Made by a program: the position numbers and the translations under genes
In this document: positions 42,109 through 50,786 of the stretch, piece after piece
How positions within the stretch are numbered: the first letter of the stretch is position 1
Layout of the letters: each line of letters begins with the position of its first letter
Notes under the pieces: generated by a model
What the model was told of the DNA's origin: nothing
The model's input: only the letters and a program-made list of their open reading frames with translations
The model's database searches: none
DNA from: Treponema sp.
GTDB lineage: Bacteria > Spirochaetota > Spirochaetia > Treponematales > Treponemataceae
Direction: 5' to 3'
Length of the DNA stretch: 64,000 nucleotides
Assembly: GCA_024400915.1 (NCBI GenBank)
Contig: JAKSLX010000006.1
Span: 60,604-124,603, forward strand

Positions 42109-45100
42109 ATGATTAAAAAACGTTTTCCATTTTCCTTGTTGCTGTTATTGGGATTTTTGGTTTCTTGTCAGAATTTCCTTGATGGGACTCAATTAAAATC
42201 TGAACTAAGTGATGCCATAACTTACGCAAATTTGCCTTTCGCAACGGTGGAAATAAAGTCAGACTCTACAGCTACAAATCTTATTGTTCCGCCAATAAAT
42301 GTTTATGAAGGCAAGTATAAAAAAACAGATACAATTACTTTGCGTTTTGAGCCAGCTGCTGGCTATGCCTTTGATTATTGGACTTGCGAACCGAAAAATG
42401 CAATTTTTTTTAAGGATGCAAAAGAACTGGAAACCACAGCTCAGATTGTTAGTGATGATATAAAAATCTTCATTACCCCAAAAACATTCCGAATACCGGA
42501 TGCAAGTGTACTTCCTGATTTTGCATATTCAGGTGTTCCTCAGGATTCCAATATTGTTGTAACTTTTAACACCCCTTTGTCAGAGAATTTTTTCTATGAT
42601 GTGAAAACAGACAGTTTTAAAAATATACAGATTAACAGTGCATCTATCAGTCTGTTTCCGGCAGAAGATCAATTCTACTATTTTGATCGCCCCATACTTT
42701 CTGAGGATGGATTCATATTGACAATTCCAACAAATAAAGCTCATCCAATATTGACTGAAGCTGGTATGTCAAAGGATATAACTGTATCTCTTCTGACAAA
42801 AAATATTGAAGTTGCACCCGGCAAAACATTTGATAAAAATATTGAATGGACTTACAGAATCAATTCCGACTTGGATAAAGAAAAACCCCAGGATGTAACT
42901 GCGAATATATGGAAAAATGCAGAGCAGACAAAAGAATTAATGAATCAGCCTTTCTCTGACTCATGGCAGGATGAATTAATTTTTAATAACCTTACTGGAA
43001 AAACAGTTTATGTTTTTGCCCGAGGATATGATGCAGGTGGAGGAATCTGTAAGGTTACTGTAAAAGAAACCCTTATTCGGGATAATGATGGGAATAATAC
43101 TGAAAATGAAAATATTACTGCATCAACAGATTATACTACTCTAAATCTTACAAATGAAAATAATTATTATTCAACAGCTTCTGCTTTTGCGCATACATTT
43201 AAAACGATTTCCGATGGTGTAATAAAAATTGAAGTGTTACTGGAAGATTATGCAGGGAATAACACCAGCACCGAACCTTTTTATGTAATTAAAGATACTA
43301 TTCTTAAAACCACAGATATTACTCCAAAAGAAGATGGCCATGACATTCTTGAAAATGTATATTCTGATGATTTTTATTATACCAAGAACAGCGTTACAAA
43401 ATGTCTTCGATATGCCCTCATTGATGATTCCTTTATCCGTCCTGTAGATGGAGATTCAGATACATTTACGCTGAATGTTTCTGACATAAAGGAAACTATT
43501 TATTGCGGAAAAAAAGCTACTGTAACTGTAACCGAAGTTCTTTACGGAGAATCTGCTGAAGAAAATGCAATGAAAAAAGCTGCGTTTTTACCTGAAGAAT
43601 CTGTGTTCACATTCCAGCGTGACCGAAACAAGAATACATTTATGCTCATTAAAGCTCAGGATGCTGCAGGCAACAGTTCTTTTATCTTGCGGGTAATCCC
43701 TCATGCGGTAGATCCAACAGGATTATCCAGAGAAGCTTTATATGACGGAGGAGCATTAAAGAAATTCCCCTCAGCTTATTTTCCGTATATGACTGTAAAA
43801 ACAACATCATACCAGGATTATGCCAAATACGGCGAAGAAAACGGTGTGCTTTGTGTATTTATTAATGCAGACGGAAAATATTGCGTATTTCCAGATGTTT
43901 TAAGAAATATCCCCGATCCTAAATCCTGCCAGTTTTCTTTTAATCCTACTACGCATGATTATTATTCAAAAGGTACAACTATTGATGGTTCTAATGATTT
44001 GTGTTGTCATACTGGTCCTAGCAACGAAAAAAAACTTGCAGAAGAAGAAGATTATTCAGCGTTTATGCCCTCTGGCGATTATGAGATATACATTGTTCCA
44101 TACATAAAATATTCAGAAAAAACTTATTTTGGAGGCCGCAGCAATCCTCTTGTGGTTTCCGTGTCAAATGATGATATTAATATTGAGTTTAAGCCTTTGG
44201 ATGGAGAAACTTATCAAGTTTCTCCAAACCGCTGGAAAGTTAAAAACGAATCTGATTCTGCAACGGATATTTTTCCAGACCAGAGTTCAGTGCAGTTTGA
44301 AATTCAGCCAGGTGCAAAGAGTTCCGGGGAATTTTTTGCTACTGTAAGTTTTGAAGGAAAGGAAGGGTACAGCTATTCACTTGAGGCTCGCACATATTTG
44401 CAAAGCAATGGTAAGGTTAATACCCAAATTTTCTCAACAGGCAAGCAGATTTCTCTTAGCATAAATGATACTTATAAAATTTTTTTACGGGCCACTGATG
44501 GTAAAGGAAAATACTCATTGAGCACATATTCTTGGGATGCAGTTTATGAAGGAGAAGAAAATGAAGCTCCAGTTTTCAGTTTTGAAAATGTTTACACAGG
44601 TAATACATCTTCTAGAACAAAAGCTTCCAACTATACAACTCCTAATGCCTTCAGATTATTCAATGTTAACGGGTATTATAAAACAACGTTGTTGCCAACA
44701 GACAAAAGTGGTTTAAAGACAGACGAAAATGGAAGTGCTTTTATAAATTACTATTTTATTCCTGTCAGTGAAGGATCATCAGCAAGGGCTTATACAGCCG
44801 GAGAACTGGAATCGTATAAAAAACAAACATTGACCTTTGATCCTTCAGATATGTATAACGAATCAGAAGTACTGGATTATCTTCTAAAATATAATTTGTA
44901 CTATGACGGTCTTGATGAAGGCTACTATGAACTTTACATGATTGCAGAAGATATTTATGGAAATTCTGCAGATGCTTACGGAATCATCTGTAACAAATTA
45001 AGGTCGGTAGATTTTAATTATAGTTATGTCAGTTCAAGTTCAAGTTCAAAGCTGAAATATACTGGCACTCAGGATCTTGGATACAATATGGCAGAATATA

Positions 45101-45711
45101 TTTCTGAAGACGGTTCCTGGAAAGAAATATTGAAGAAAACAACAACTGAAAATGGATCCACATATAATTGGTCTGCTGCCGAATACAGGGGATTGCTTCA
45201 CTATACTTACCAATCTATCAAAGGAGCCCCTCCATCTACAACAAAAGATACGGATGGTGAAATTGTCCTTAACGAAGCTTCAGGCAAAGGAAGTCGTTTT
45301 ATAAAACTGAATACAAATAGCGGTGGACTCTGTTCCTATACACAGTATATCCTGCCAGATTATTATAAATCTGCCGAAACTTATCCTTGTGATAAAAAGA
45401 ATATAATTTCGTCTTCATCAACAACGCCAGTATTAAGCATTTTGTGTGATTCTCCAACTCTGGTACATACCTTCTGCTGTTCAAAGAATTTTTCTGAAAC
45501 AGCTGGTACTGATGATCCTGCCCGGATTGCAGAAATATGGTATTCCAAAGGTATTGAAGTTACCGATTCTGGAGCCATTATGCAAAAATCTTCAGACTTC
45601 AGTTATAAGGTTCCTGTTGGAAGTGGAATGATTAAGAAAGGAATGTGGTATACCACAATAGTTCATTTTGCTGATGGTGATGTTCTCATGACAGAACCAA
45701 AGCAAAAGTAA
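42109..45711 (+). CDS. Very large lipoprotein with Ig-like/beta-rich repeats
   Basis: A 1200-residue lipoprotein with signal LLLLLGFLVSC, so the Cys near residue 20 should be lipidated. After it comes a segment of bacterial repeat type (FATVEIKSD... to GYAFDYWTCEPKNA), as in InlB B-repeat domains, then a series of beta-rich modules of about 100 residues, several with DNAGN-type turns (VEVLLEDYAGNNTS, IKAQDAAGNSS, IAEDIYGNSA) that mark bacterial Ig-like folds. No catalytic motif is seen. The gene is visibly richer in A/T and uses TTA and ATT-type codons more than its neighbours. It is probably a surface or periplasmic adhesin-like protein. GTGGAG lies before the ATG. Confidence 0.8.
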   Translation: MIKKRFPFSLLLLLGFLVSCQNFLDGTQLKSELSDAITYANLPFATVEIKSDSTATNLIVPPINVYEGKYKKTDTITLRFEPAAGYAFDYWTCEPKNAIFFKDAKELETTAQIVSDDIKIFITPKTFRIPDASVLPDFAYSGVPQDSNIVVTFNTPLSENFFYDVKTDSFKNIQINSASISLFPAEDQFYYFDRPILSEDGFILTIPTNKAHPILTEAGMSKDITVSLLTKNIEVAPGKTFDKNIEWTYRINSDLDKEKPQDVTANIWKNAEQTKELMNQPFSDSWQDELIFNNLTGKTVYVFARGYDAGGGICKVTVKETLIRDNDGNNTENENITASTDYTTLNLTNENNYYSTASAFAHTFKTISDGVIKIEVLLEDYAGNNTSTEPFYVIKDTILKTTDITPKEDGHDILENVYSDDFYYTKNSVTKCLRYALIDDSFIRPVDGDSDTFTLNVSDIKETIYCGKKATVTVTEVLYGESAEENAMKKAAFLPEESVFTFQRDRNKNTFMLIKAQDAAGNSSFILRVIPHAVDPTGLSREALYDGGALKKFPSAYFPYMTVKTTSYQDYAKYGEENGVLCVFINADGKYCVFPDVLRNIPDPKSCQFSFNPTTHDYYSKGTTIDGSNDLCCHTGPSNEKKLAEEEDYSAFMPSGDYEIYIVPYIKYSEKTYFGGRSNPLVVSVSNDDINIEFKPLDGETYQVSPNRWKVKNESDSATDIFPDQSSVQFEIQPGAKSSGEFFATVSFEGKEGYSYSLEARTYLQSNGKVNTQIFSTGKQISLSINDTYKIFLRATDGKGKYSLSTYSWDAVYEGEENEAPVFSFENVYTGNTSSRTKASNYTTPNAFRLFNVNGYYKTTLLPTDKSGLKTDENGSAFINYYFIPVSEGSSARAYTAGELESYKKQTLTFDPSDMYNESEVLDYLLKYNLYYDGLDEGYYELYMIAEDIYGNSADAYGIICNKLRSVDFNYSYVSSSSSSKLKYTGTQDLGYNMAEYISEDGSWKEILKKTTTENGSTYNWSAAEYRGLLHYTYQSIKGAPPSTTKDTDGEIVLNEASGKGSRFIKLNTNSGGLCSYTQYILPDYYKSAETYPCDKKNIISSSSTTPVLSILCDSPTLVHTFCCSKNFSETAGTDDPARIAEIWYSKGIEVTDSGAIMQKSSDFSYKVPVGSGMIKKGMWYTTIVHFADGDVLMTEPKQK

Positions 45712-45721
45712 ATAAAAAAAA

Positions 45722-45757
45722 GCATACAACCCGAAAACCGGATTGTATGCCTTCTTG
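45722..45757. terminator. Bidirectional terminator between the large lipoprotein gene and purC
   Basis: GCATACAA (45722-45729) pairs with TTGTATGC (45743-45750); an A-run on the left and T-rich sequence on the right let it serve both strands. Confidence 0.75.
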
Positions 45758-45778
45758 TTTATGAACTGCCTCTATTTA

Positions 45779-46621
45779 TTAGCAGCAAATCTTGATTTCA
45801 CATTCCTTGTAGATGGCAGCTGTCTTTGCTACAACGTCTGCAGGAATTTCCTTGATGTTAGGATCACCTGCAAGATTGTTGTCCTTGAGCCAGTCGCGTA
45901 CAAACTGCTTGTCATAGCTTGCTGGACTTGAACCAACTGCATACTTTGAAAGGTCCCAGAAACGGCTTGAATCTGGAGTAAGAACTTCATCAGCAAGAAC
46001 AAGAGTTCCGTCTTCTGTGAGACCGAATTCAAACTTTGTATCTGCAATGATGATTCCGTTCTTGTATGCGTGGTCGTAGCATTTCTTGTAGATAGCAAGG
46101 GCAGCCTGTTCAATCTTTGTTCCAAGTTCTTCACCAAGGTCGTTCTTCATGTATTCGAGAGTAACGTTGATGTCGTGTCCTTCTGCTGCCTTTGTTGAAG
46201 GTGTTACGATTGGTTCGGCAAGTTTTTCTGCCTGCTGGTATTCCTTGTCAAAGCTGTGGCCAAGGAAAGGTTCTCCCTTCTTGTAAGCTTCGTACATTGA
46301 ACCGAACATGTATCCACGAACGATTACCTCATATGGAACCATCTTGAGCTTCTTTACGAGGATTGTGCGTCCTTCGAATTCCGGTTTCTGGAATTCTTCA
46401 GGCATGTCCTTGAGTTCAGAAGAAATCATGTGGTTTGCGCAGATGTCTTTTGTGTAGTTGAACCAGAAGTTAGAAAGAGCATTGAGAACCTTGCCCTTGT
46501 CTGTGATCATTGTAGGAAGAATTACATCAAAAGCAGAGATGCGGTCTGTTGTAACGATAACCATGCGTCCGTCTTCAAGGTCATAGACTTCGCGTACTTT
46601 ACCGCTGATTATTTTTTTCAT
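45779..46621 (-). CDS. purC: Phosphoribosylaminoimidazole-succinocarboxamide synthase
   Basis: PurC (SAICAR synthetase) joins aspartate to CAIR using ATP in purine synthesis. The 280-residue chain shows GKVREVYDLEDGRMVIVTTDRISAFDVILP, VKKLKMVPYEVIVRGYMFGSMYEAY, IADTKFEFGLTEDGTLVLADEVLTPDSSRFW and a normal C-terminus. All are family signatures. GAAGGAG precedes the ATG. It lies 67 bases after the ketopantoate-reductase-like gene and may share its transcript. Confidence 0.96.
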   Translation of the reverse strand: MKKIISGKVREVYDLEDGRMVIVTTDRISAFDVILPTMITDKGKVLNALSNFWFNYTKDICANHMISSELKDMPEEFQKPEFEGRTILVKKLKMVPYEVIVRGYMFGSMYEAYKKGEPFLGHSFDKEYQQAEKLAEPIVTPSTKAAEGHDINVTLEYMKNDLGEELGTKIEQAALAIYKKCYDHAYKNGIIIADTKFEFGLTEDGTLVLADEVLTPDSSRFWDLSKYAVGSSPASYDKQFVRDWLKDNNLAGDPNIKEIPADVVAKTAAIYKECEIKICC

Positions 46622-46688
46622 AGGAATGCTCCTTCATTGTGTAGAAATTTGTTTCAATAATTTTAATGCTTTATGAGTTTTGTTTCAA

Positions 46689-47588
46689 TTAGAACGCCGC
46701 CTCGACACATTCAACAAGCTGCTGAAGAAGAGTGCAGACCGGTGTTTCAATTCCAAGTTCCTTTCCAAGGCGAACGATGGTTCCACAAAAATAGTTGTTT
46801 TCTGTTTTTCTTTTTGCTTCCACATCCTGGAACATGGAAGTCTTGCCGTCATCATTTAAGGCTGCCGTCATCCTGATGTTGTCTTCGATCATTTCTTCTG
46901 TAAGGGCAATTCCTTTTGCGTTTGCAATCTTTACAACTTCCCTTGCACACTGGCGCACCAGATTCTGGGTGACTTCATTTCTGAATCCCTTGTAGGTCTG
47001 ACGGCACAAGGCAGAAATTGTGTTGCATGAAACGTTCAGGAGAAATTTTTTCCACTGACTCAAATGGATGTCTTCCGGAATTACGCTGCTGATTTTTGCA
47101 TCGTCAAATAATTTTTTGATTTCAAGAATACGCTCTGATTTTGAGTTGTCGTTTTCCCCGAAGTATATTGTACCTTCGTGTCCGCAGGTAATCATACCGC
47201 CTTCATTTGTAGAACTTAAACTTACGATGTAACCGTAAAGTGTTTTTTCTGCACCGTATTTTTCTGCAATTTCCCTTTCGCTTTGTATTCCGTTTAGAAG
47301 TGAAAGGATGGCAGTATTTGGACCGACTGATTTTTCAATCTGTACAAGAACTTCTTTCAACTGAAGGTTCTTTGTTGCAATGATTACAAGGTCTGCAATC
47401 TGAGCTTCCTGTGGAGTGACATAATTGAAGTCGATTCGTTCTCCATTGATTAAGATACCAGAATTTCTGTAACGTTCAAGTCTGCTGCCATCTGCAATGC
47501 ATTCAAGATTTTCCTTTCCAAGAAATTCATTGAGCCTCTTACCAACAACAGCACCAACTGCGCCCATACCAATCATTGTTACTTTCAT
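46689..47588 (-). CDS. 2-dehydropantoate 2-reductase family protein
   Basis: A 299-residue NADPH-dependent reductase of the PanE/ApbA family. It begins MKVTMIGMGAVGAVVGKRL (nucleotide-binding GxGxxG), then has LVIIATKNLQLKEVL and LLNGIQSEREIAEKYG (the usual NG motif) and KKFLLNVSCNTISALCRQT (catalytic Lys and Asn). The C-terminus has EAKRKTENNYFCGTIVRLGKELGIETPV, as in family members. Ketopantoate is the classic substrate, but paralogues reduce other 2-keto acids. The promoter's TATAAT lies 7 bases before the ATG and there is no ribosome-binding site. Confidence 0.85.
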   Translation of the reverse strand: MKVTMIGMGAVGAVVGKRLNEFLGKENLECIADGSRLERYRNSGILINGERIDFNYVTPQEAQIADLVIIATKNLQLKEVLVQIEKSVGPNTAILSLLNGIQSEREIAEKYGAEKTLYGYIVSLSSTNEGGMITCGHEGTIYFGENDNSKSERILEIKKLFDDAKISSVIPEDIHLSQWKKFLLNVSCNTISALCRQTYKGFRNEVTQNLVRQCAREVVKIANAKGIALTEEMIEDNIRMTAALNDDGKTSMFQDVEAKRKTENNYFCGTIVRLGKELGIETPVCTLLQQLVECVEAAF

Positions 47589-47595
47589 GGCATGG

Positions 47596-47623
47596 ATTAT
47601 ATCAGATTTCAGGCATCAGGCAA
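47596..47623 (-). promoter_or_regulatory. Promoter of the 2-dehydropantoate reductase gene, leaderless geometry
   Basis: On the minus strand TTGCCT (47623-47618), 16 bases, TATAAT (47601-47596), then CCATGCC and the ATG at 47588. Confidence 0.6.
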
Positions 47624-47633
47624 TACGGCTTAA

Positions 47634-47662
47634 TTGACACAATAAGGATTAAAAAATATACT
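47634..47662 (+). promoter_or_regulatory. Promoter of the SRP RNA
   Basis: TTGACA (47634-47639), 17 bases, TATACT (47657-47662); predicted start close to 47670, where the RNA's closing stem begins. Confidence 0.85.
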
Positions 47663-47671
47663 CTAGTCATT

Positions 47672-47776
47672 GGTCCAGGTGCTATGCAAGTGGCCGCCTC
47701 AAAACCCCGCCAGAGTGGGAACACAGCAACGGTATGAGGATGGTCGCTGTGCCGTAGATTACCTGGGCCTTTTTTA
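47672..47776 (+). ncRNA. ffs: Small signal recognition particle RNA
   Basis: A long hairpin closed by GGTCCAGGT (47672-47680) with ACCTGGGCC (47761-47769). The tip holds the SRP54/Ffh binding helix: CCAGA, a GTG-GGAA-CAC tetraloop stem, then AGCAACGG, so the GGAA tetraloop and the CAG/AGCA internal loop are intact. The stem below pairs ACCCCG-type sequence with the CGGTATGAGG side. A T-run ends the transcript. It should bind Ffh and target membrane proteins. Confidence 0.9.
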
Positions 47777-47790
47777 TTTTGGCAGGCTGC

Positions 47791-48552
47791 CTACATGGAG
47801 AAATCTTTCCCAAGATAGATTTCACGGGCCTCAGGGGACTGAAGGATCTGTTCCTTGTTTCCCTGTGTAATGATTGCTCCGTCGGAAACGATGATGGCTC
47901 TATCCGTAATTTCCAAAGTGTCTCGCACATTGTGGTCCGTAATGAGAATTCCAATGTCGCGTTTTGCAAGGAGTTTTATCATTCCCTTGATGTCGGCAAC
48001 GGCGATTGGGTCGATTCCGGCAAAAGGTTCGTCAAGCAAAAGGAATTTAGGCTCAATGGCAAGGGATCTGGCAATTTCTGTTCTGCGACGTTCTCCGCCG
48101 GAAAGGGTATAGGCCTGCTGCTTTCTGATTCTTCCTATTGCAAATTCTTCTATGAGTTCTTCAAGCTTCTGATGCTTCTGAACCTTTGTAAGGTCTTTCC
48201 TTGTTTCAAGGATGGACCAGATGTTTTCTTCTACGGTGAGTTTTCGGAATACGCTAGGTTCCTGCGGCAAATATGAAATTCCACTCTGTGCCCTTTTGTA
48301 CATTGGCAGTCCTGTGATGCACTGGTTGTTAAGGAAAAGGTCTCCTGCAGTTGGCTTGTAGAATCCTACAATCATGTAGAAGGTTGTTGTTTTTCCGGCA
48401 CCATTAGGACCAAGAAGACCAAGTACTTCTCCAGTAGTCATGGAAAAGTCAATTCCTTTTACGACGCGTTTTCTTCCGAAAGATTTGTAGAGGGAAGAAA
48501 CTCTGAGAGTGTTTTTCTGTTCTGCTGAATTCTCTGTGATGATGTCACTCAT
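47791..48552 (-). CDS. lptB: LPS export ABC transporter ATP-binding protein LptB
   Basis: A 253-residue ATPase that powers LPS extraction from the inner membrane. It shows LRVSSLYKSFGRKRVVKGIDFSM, Walker A LLGPNGAGKTTTFYMIVGF, YLPQEPSVFRKLTVEENI, signature LSGGERRRTEIARSLA, Walker B FLLLDEPFAGIDPIAV and ILITDHNVRDTL. These match LptB nearly word for word. The ATG at 48552 has AAGGAG upstream and overlaps the end of lptA by 8 bases. It is the last gene of a six-gene overlapping operon. No lptF/lptG permease genes are in the window. Confidence 0.95.
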   Translation of the reverse strand: MSDIITENSAEQKNTLRVSSLYKSFGRKRVVKGIDFSMTTGEVLGLLGPNGAGKTTTFYMIVGFYKPTAGDLFLNNQCITGLPMYKRAQSGISYLPQEPSVFRKLTVEENIWSILETRKDLTKVQKHQKLEELIEEFAIGRIRKQQAYTLSGGERRRTEIARSLAIEPKFLLLDEPFAGIDPIAVADIKGMIKLLAKRDIGILITDHNVRDTLEITDRAIIVSDGAIITQGNKEQILQSPEAREIYLGKDFSM

Positions 48553-49300
48553 TTGTTTCTCCTTCTGTTTCTGTTTTTGATTCTTCAGAACCGGATTCTG
48601 CAGAATCAGTTTCTGTTGTTTCCTGAGCATTCTCGTCAGCCTGTCCTTCAGTTCCTTCTGCTTCTTCTGGATCATCCTTCTTGGATTCGGTTACAACAGA
48701 GCCTTTTACTCTTCCTGAAAGCGTTATCTCCTGAGAGTTCATGTCCAGCTTGATTGTCTGTGCGCGGAAAGTGTCACCTTTCTGAATGATTTTTGGATTG
48801 CCATTCATTTCAAGAAGTTGATCATTCTTCCTGTAGATTGCGTAGGCTGAAGTACAGATGTTGTCTTTCTGGGTAAGATTGATTTTTATCTGCATTATAG
48901 CAATTTCAGAATCCTGGTTATATTCGATGATTTGAGCCTGGGCAACAACATCGTTATCAAGATCCACAAGCTTTACATCATTTTCAAGGGTTGCAATTTT
49001 TGTTTCCCTGTCATAAATAAGTCGTCCACAAGTAAAATCAAGATTGCTTTCCGTATTCTTCCCGGTAACATTACCTTCAGCCTTGATCATTCGGAAATCT
49101 TTGCCGGAAAGTTCTATGTAATCGGCATTAATGTCCATGGACTTTGTGTTTACTTTAGCGTTTCCTTTCAGGGTTGTCATGCTGTTTTTGTTTCCGGCAA
49201 CTCCGCTCATCTTGTTTGCGCTAAAAGTTATTTTTTCACTCCAGGCGGTAGATGAAATTGCAAGAATCATGATTGCAAGAACTTTACTGAATCTCTTCAT
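48545..49300 (-). CDS. lptA: LPS transport periplasmic bridge protein LptA (OstA family)
   Basis: A 251-residue exported protein with a signal peptide cut near AWSEK. Residues 25-200 have the repeated beta pattern of OstA/LptA (MTTLKGNAKVNTKSMDINADYIELSGKD, then KAEGNVTG, then YDRETKIATLENDVKLVD) that forms the jelly-roll bridge carrying LPS across the periplasm. The last 45 residues are a Glu/Thr-rich tail not seen in classic LptA and likely unstructured. Its start overlaps the end of lptC by 17 bases. Confidence 0.9.
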   Translation of the reverse strand: MKRFSKVLAIMILAISSTAWSEKITFSANKMSGVAGNKNSMTTLKGNAKVNTKSMDINADYIELSGKDFRMIKAEGNVTGKNTESNLDFTCGRLIYDRETKIATLENDVKLVDLDNDVVAQAQIIEYNQDSEIAIMQIKINLTQKDNICTSAYAIYRKNDQLLEMNGNPKIIQKGDTFRAQTIKLDMNSQEITLSGRVKGSVVTESKKDDPEEAEGTEGQADENAQETTETDSAESGSEESKTETEGETNE

Positions 49301-49871
49301 TTTCTACCTCCTTGTTTTCTGTTTCATCATCTTCCGTAATTATTATTCCGGAAACCGAATTTTCAAAAGAAAAACTTCTGGAAATTCCGCTTGCTGAAAA
49401 ACCGGTACCTTCTATTTCTATGTCATCACGGACAAGATAAACCATGTCATCTTTCCCCGATGTAAGTTGCTCTGTTTTTCCATTCCATTTAAGGTTAGTC
49501 GCTTTGAGCTGAAAGTTCTGATCAATATTATGAAGAAAAATACTGTTGAACAAGGTGTAGATGTCATTGTTTGTATCAATGCCAAGAAGGGCACAACTTC
49601 CTTCTGTGGTCAGTTCTGCATCTGAGTTCCATGCGTAGAATTCTGCATTTTTCGCATAGGCAGAACCGTCATTCCTGTAGCGCTCAAGAACATCAGCCTT
49701 TATTTCCGTATCGAGTTTTTTGTCCTTATATCTTTTGTAATCAACCTTTGTAAACTGCAGTTCTGGTGAAATGTCTGTCGTATTTACTGGTTCATCATAC
49801 TTGAGAGAGCAAGATGCAGACAAAAAAGAGAAAAATAAAACTGCCGGTATAAGACTAAATGACTTCAACAA
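49284..49871 (-). CDS. lptC: LPS export periplasmic protein LptC, predicted lipoprotein
   Basis: A 195-residue protein of the LptC family. Instead of the membrane helix of E. coli LptC it carries a lipobox (FLSASC), so it may be a lipoprotein. The domain shows LQFTKVDYKRYKDKKLDTEIKADVLERYRNDGSAYAKNAEFYAW and NLKWNGKTEQLTS, matching the LptC beta-jellyroll. The acidic C-terminus resembles that of the neighbouring LptA. It links LptB-powered extraction to LptA. Position between the RseC-like gene and lptA, with overlaps on both sides, supports the call. Confidence 0.85.
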   Translation of the reverse strand: MLKSFSLIPAVLFFSFLSASCSLKYDEPVNTTDISPELQFTKVDYKRYKDKKLDTEIKADVLERYRNDGSAYAKNAEFYAWNSDAELTTEGSCALLGIDTNNDIYTLFNSIFLHNIDQNFQLKATNLKWNGKTEQLTSGKDDMVYLVRDDIEIEGTGFSASGISRSFSFENSVSGIIITEDDETENKEVENEEIQ

Positions 49872-50265
49872 TTTCTGGTTTTCCTGGCATGGGAAATTTT
49901 CTTGTGATTATGAAAACTGCAGCAGAAGATAAAGTTAAAAAAAGAAGAACGAAGACTGCCCTTGCGTCATTTGATATGGTTTTTCCAAAAAGTCCTGCAA
50001 TGGAAGGACCAAAAACATATCCTGCAATGGAGCACAAGAATGGAATGAACAAGGATAAGAGCCCCTGAATTGCCTGGGCCTTTTTGCTTGCCATTACCTT
50101 TACTACGGAGCCTTTCTTTATGTCAAAGTTATTTGGGTTTGAAAGTTCAAATGAGTTCTTGATTTTTGCACATCCGGTGGTACAGGATTTGCATTCTTCT
50201 TTTTCAAAATGAACTGCTTCTATTTTATTTTCCACTGAAACTATAAGTGCTTTTTCTTCCATCAT
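49855..50265 (-). CDS. RseC/MucC family membrane protein
   Basis: A 136-residue protein with a short N-terminal domain holding ECKSCTTGCAK (a cysteine cluster, C-x2-C-x3-C) and two membrane helices (about 70-92 and 102-123), the layout of RseC/SoxR-reducing family proteins. These are linked to redox control and envelope stress, often as part of Rnf-like systems. Here it sits inside the lpt operon, overlapping the TPR gene by four bases (ATGA) and lptC by 17. AGAGGA precedes the start. Confidence 0.82.
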   Translation of the reverse strand: MMEEKALIVSVENKIEAVHFEKEECKSCTTGCAKIKNSFELSNPNNFDIKKGSVVKVMASKKAQAIQGLLSLFIPFLCSIAGYVFGPSIAGLFGKTISNDARAVFVLLFLTLSSAAVFIITRKFPMPGKPEIVEVI

Positions 50266-50786
50266 TTACTTCCTCTAAAGGATTCAAGTTTTCTGTTGCA
50301 TTCTTCAAGTCCGGTTATGTTTCCGAGCTGTTCGTAAGTGTCTCGCAGATTGTAAAGTGCATCGTAGTAGTGCGGAGAAATAGAAACGGCATGTTCAAAA
50401 AAATCCGCGGCTTCTGCATATTCCTCAATCTGAAAATGAATTACGCCAGCAGTGTTCCAAAACCTAGGGTTCATATCGTTTACTTCAAGGCCCGTAATAC
50501 AGTAGAACATCGCATCGTCAAAAAGCTGCATGCTGATGCAAAGGTTTGCCAGAGCCTCTATTACTTCTTCGTTTTTTCTGTTTAGTCTGAGGGCATATTC
50601 CATGGAAGTTTTTGCCGCATCAAAATTTCCTGCATCCCTGTAAGTCAATGCAAGGTTGAACCATAGGAGGTAGTTTTCCTTTTCGACTGTGATTGCCCTC
50701 TTAAGACAGGCTATGGCTTCTGGATATTCTCCTTTGAAAGCAAGCCTTACTGCCTGATTGTTGAGCTGTTCGCTGCTTTCAAGCAT
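50262..50786 (-). CDS. Tetratricopeptide repeat protein
   Basis: A 174-residue soluble protein made of about four TPR units: EQLNNQAVRLAFKGEYPEAI, NYLLWFNLALTYRDAGNFDAA, EVIEALANLCISMQLFDDAM and NPRFWNTAGVIHFQIEEYAEA, followed by a part-repeat. TPRs bind peptides or partner proteins. No signal peptide is present. It overlaps the prenyl synthase gene by 8 bases and the RseC-like gene by four, so it is coupled to the envelope operon; a scaffolding role there is inference. Confidence 0.85.
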   Translation of the reverse strand: MLESSEQLNNQAVRLAFKGEYPEAIACLKRAITVEKENYLLWFNLALTYRDAGNFDAAKTSMEYALRLNRKNEEVIEALANLCISMQLFDDAMFYCITGLEVNDMNPRFWNTAGVIHFQIEEYAEAADFFEHAVSISPHYYDALYNLRDTYEQLGNITGLEECNRKLESFRGSK

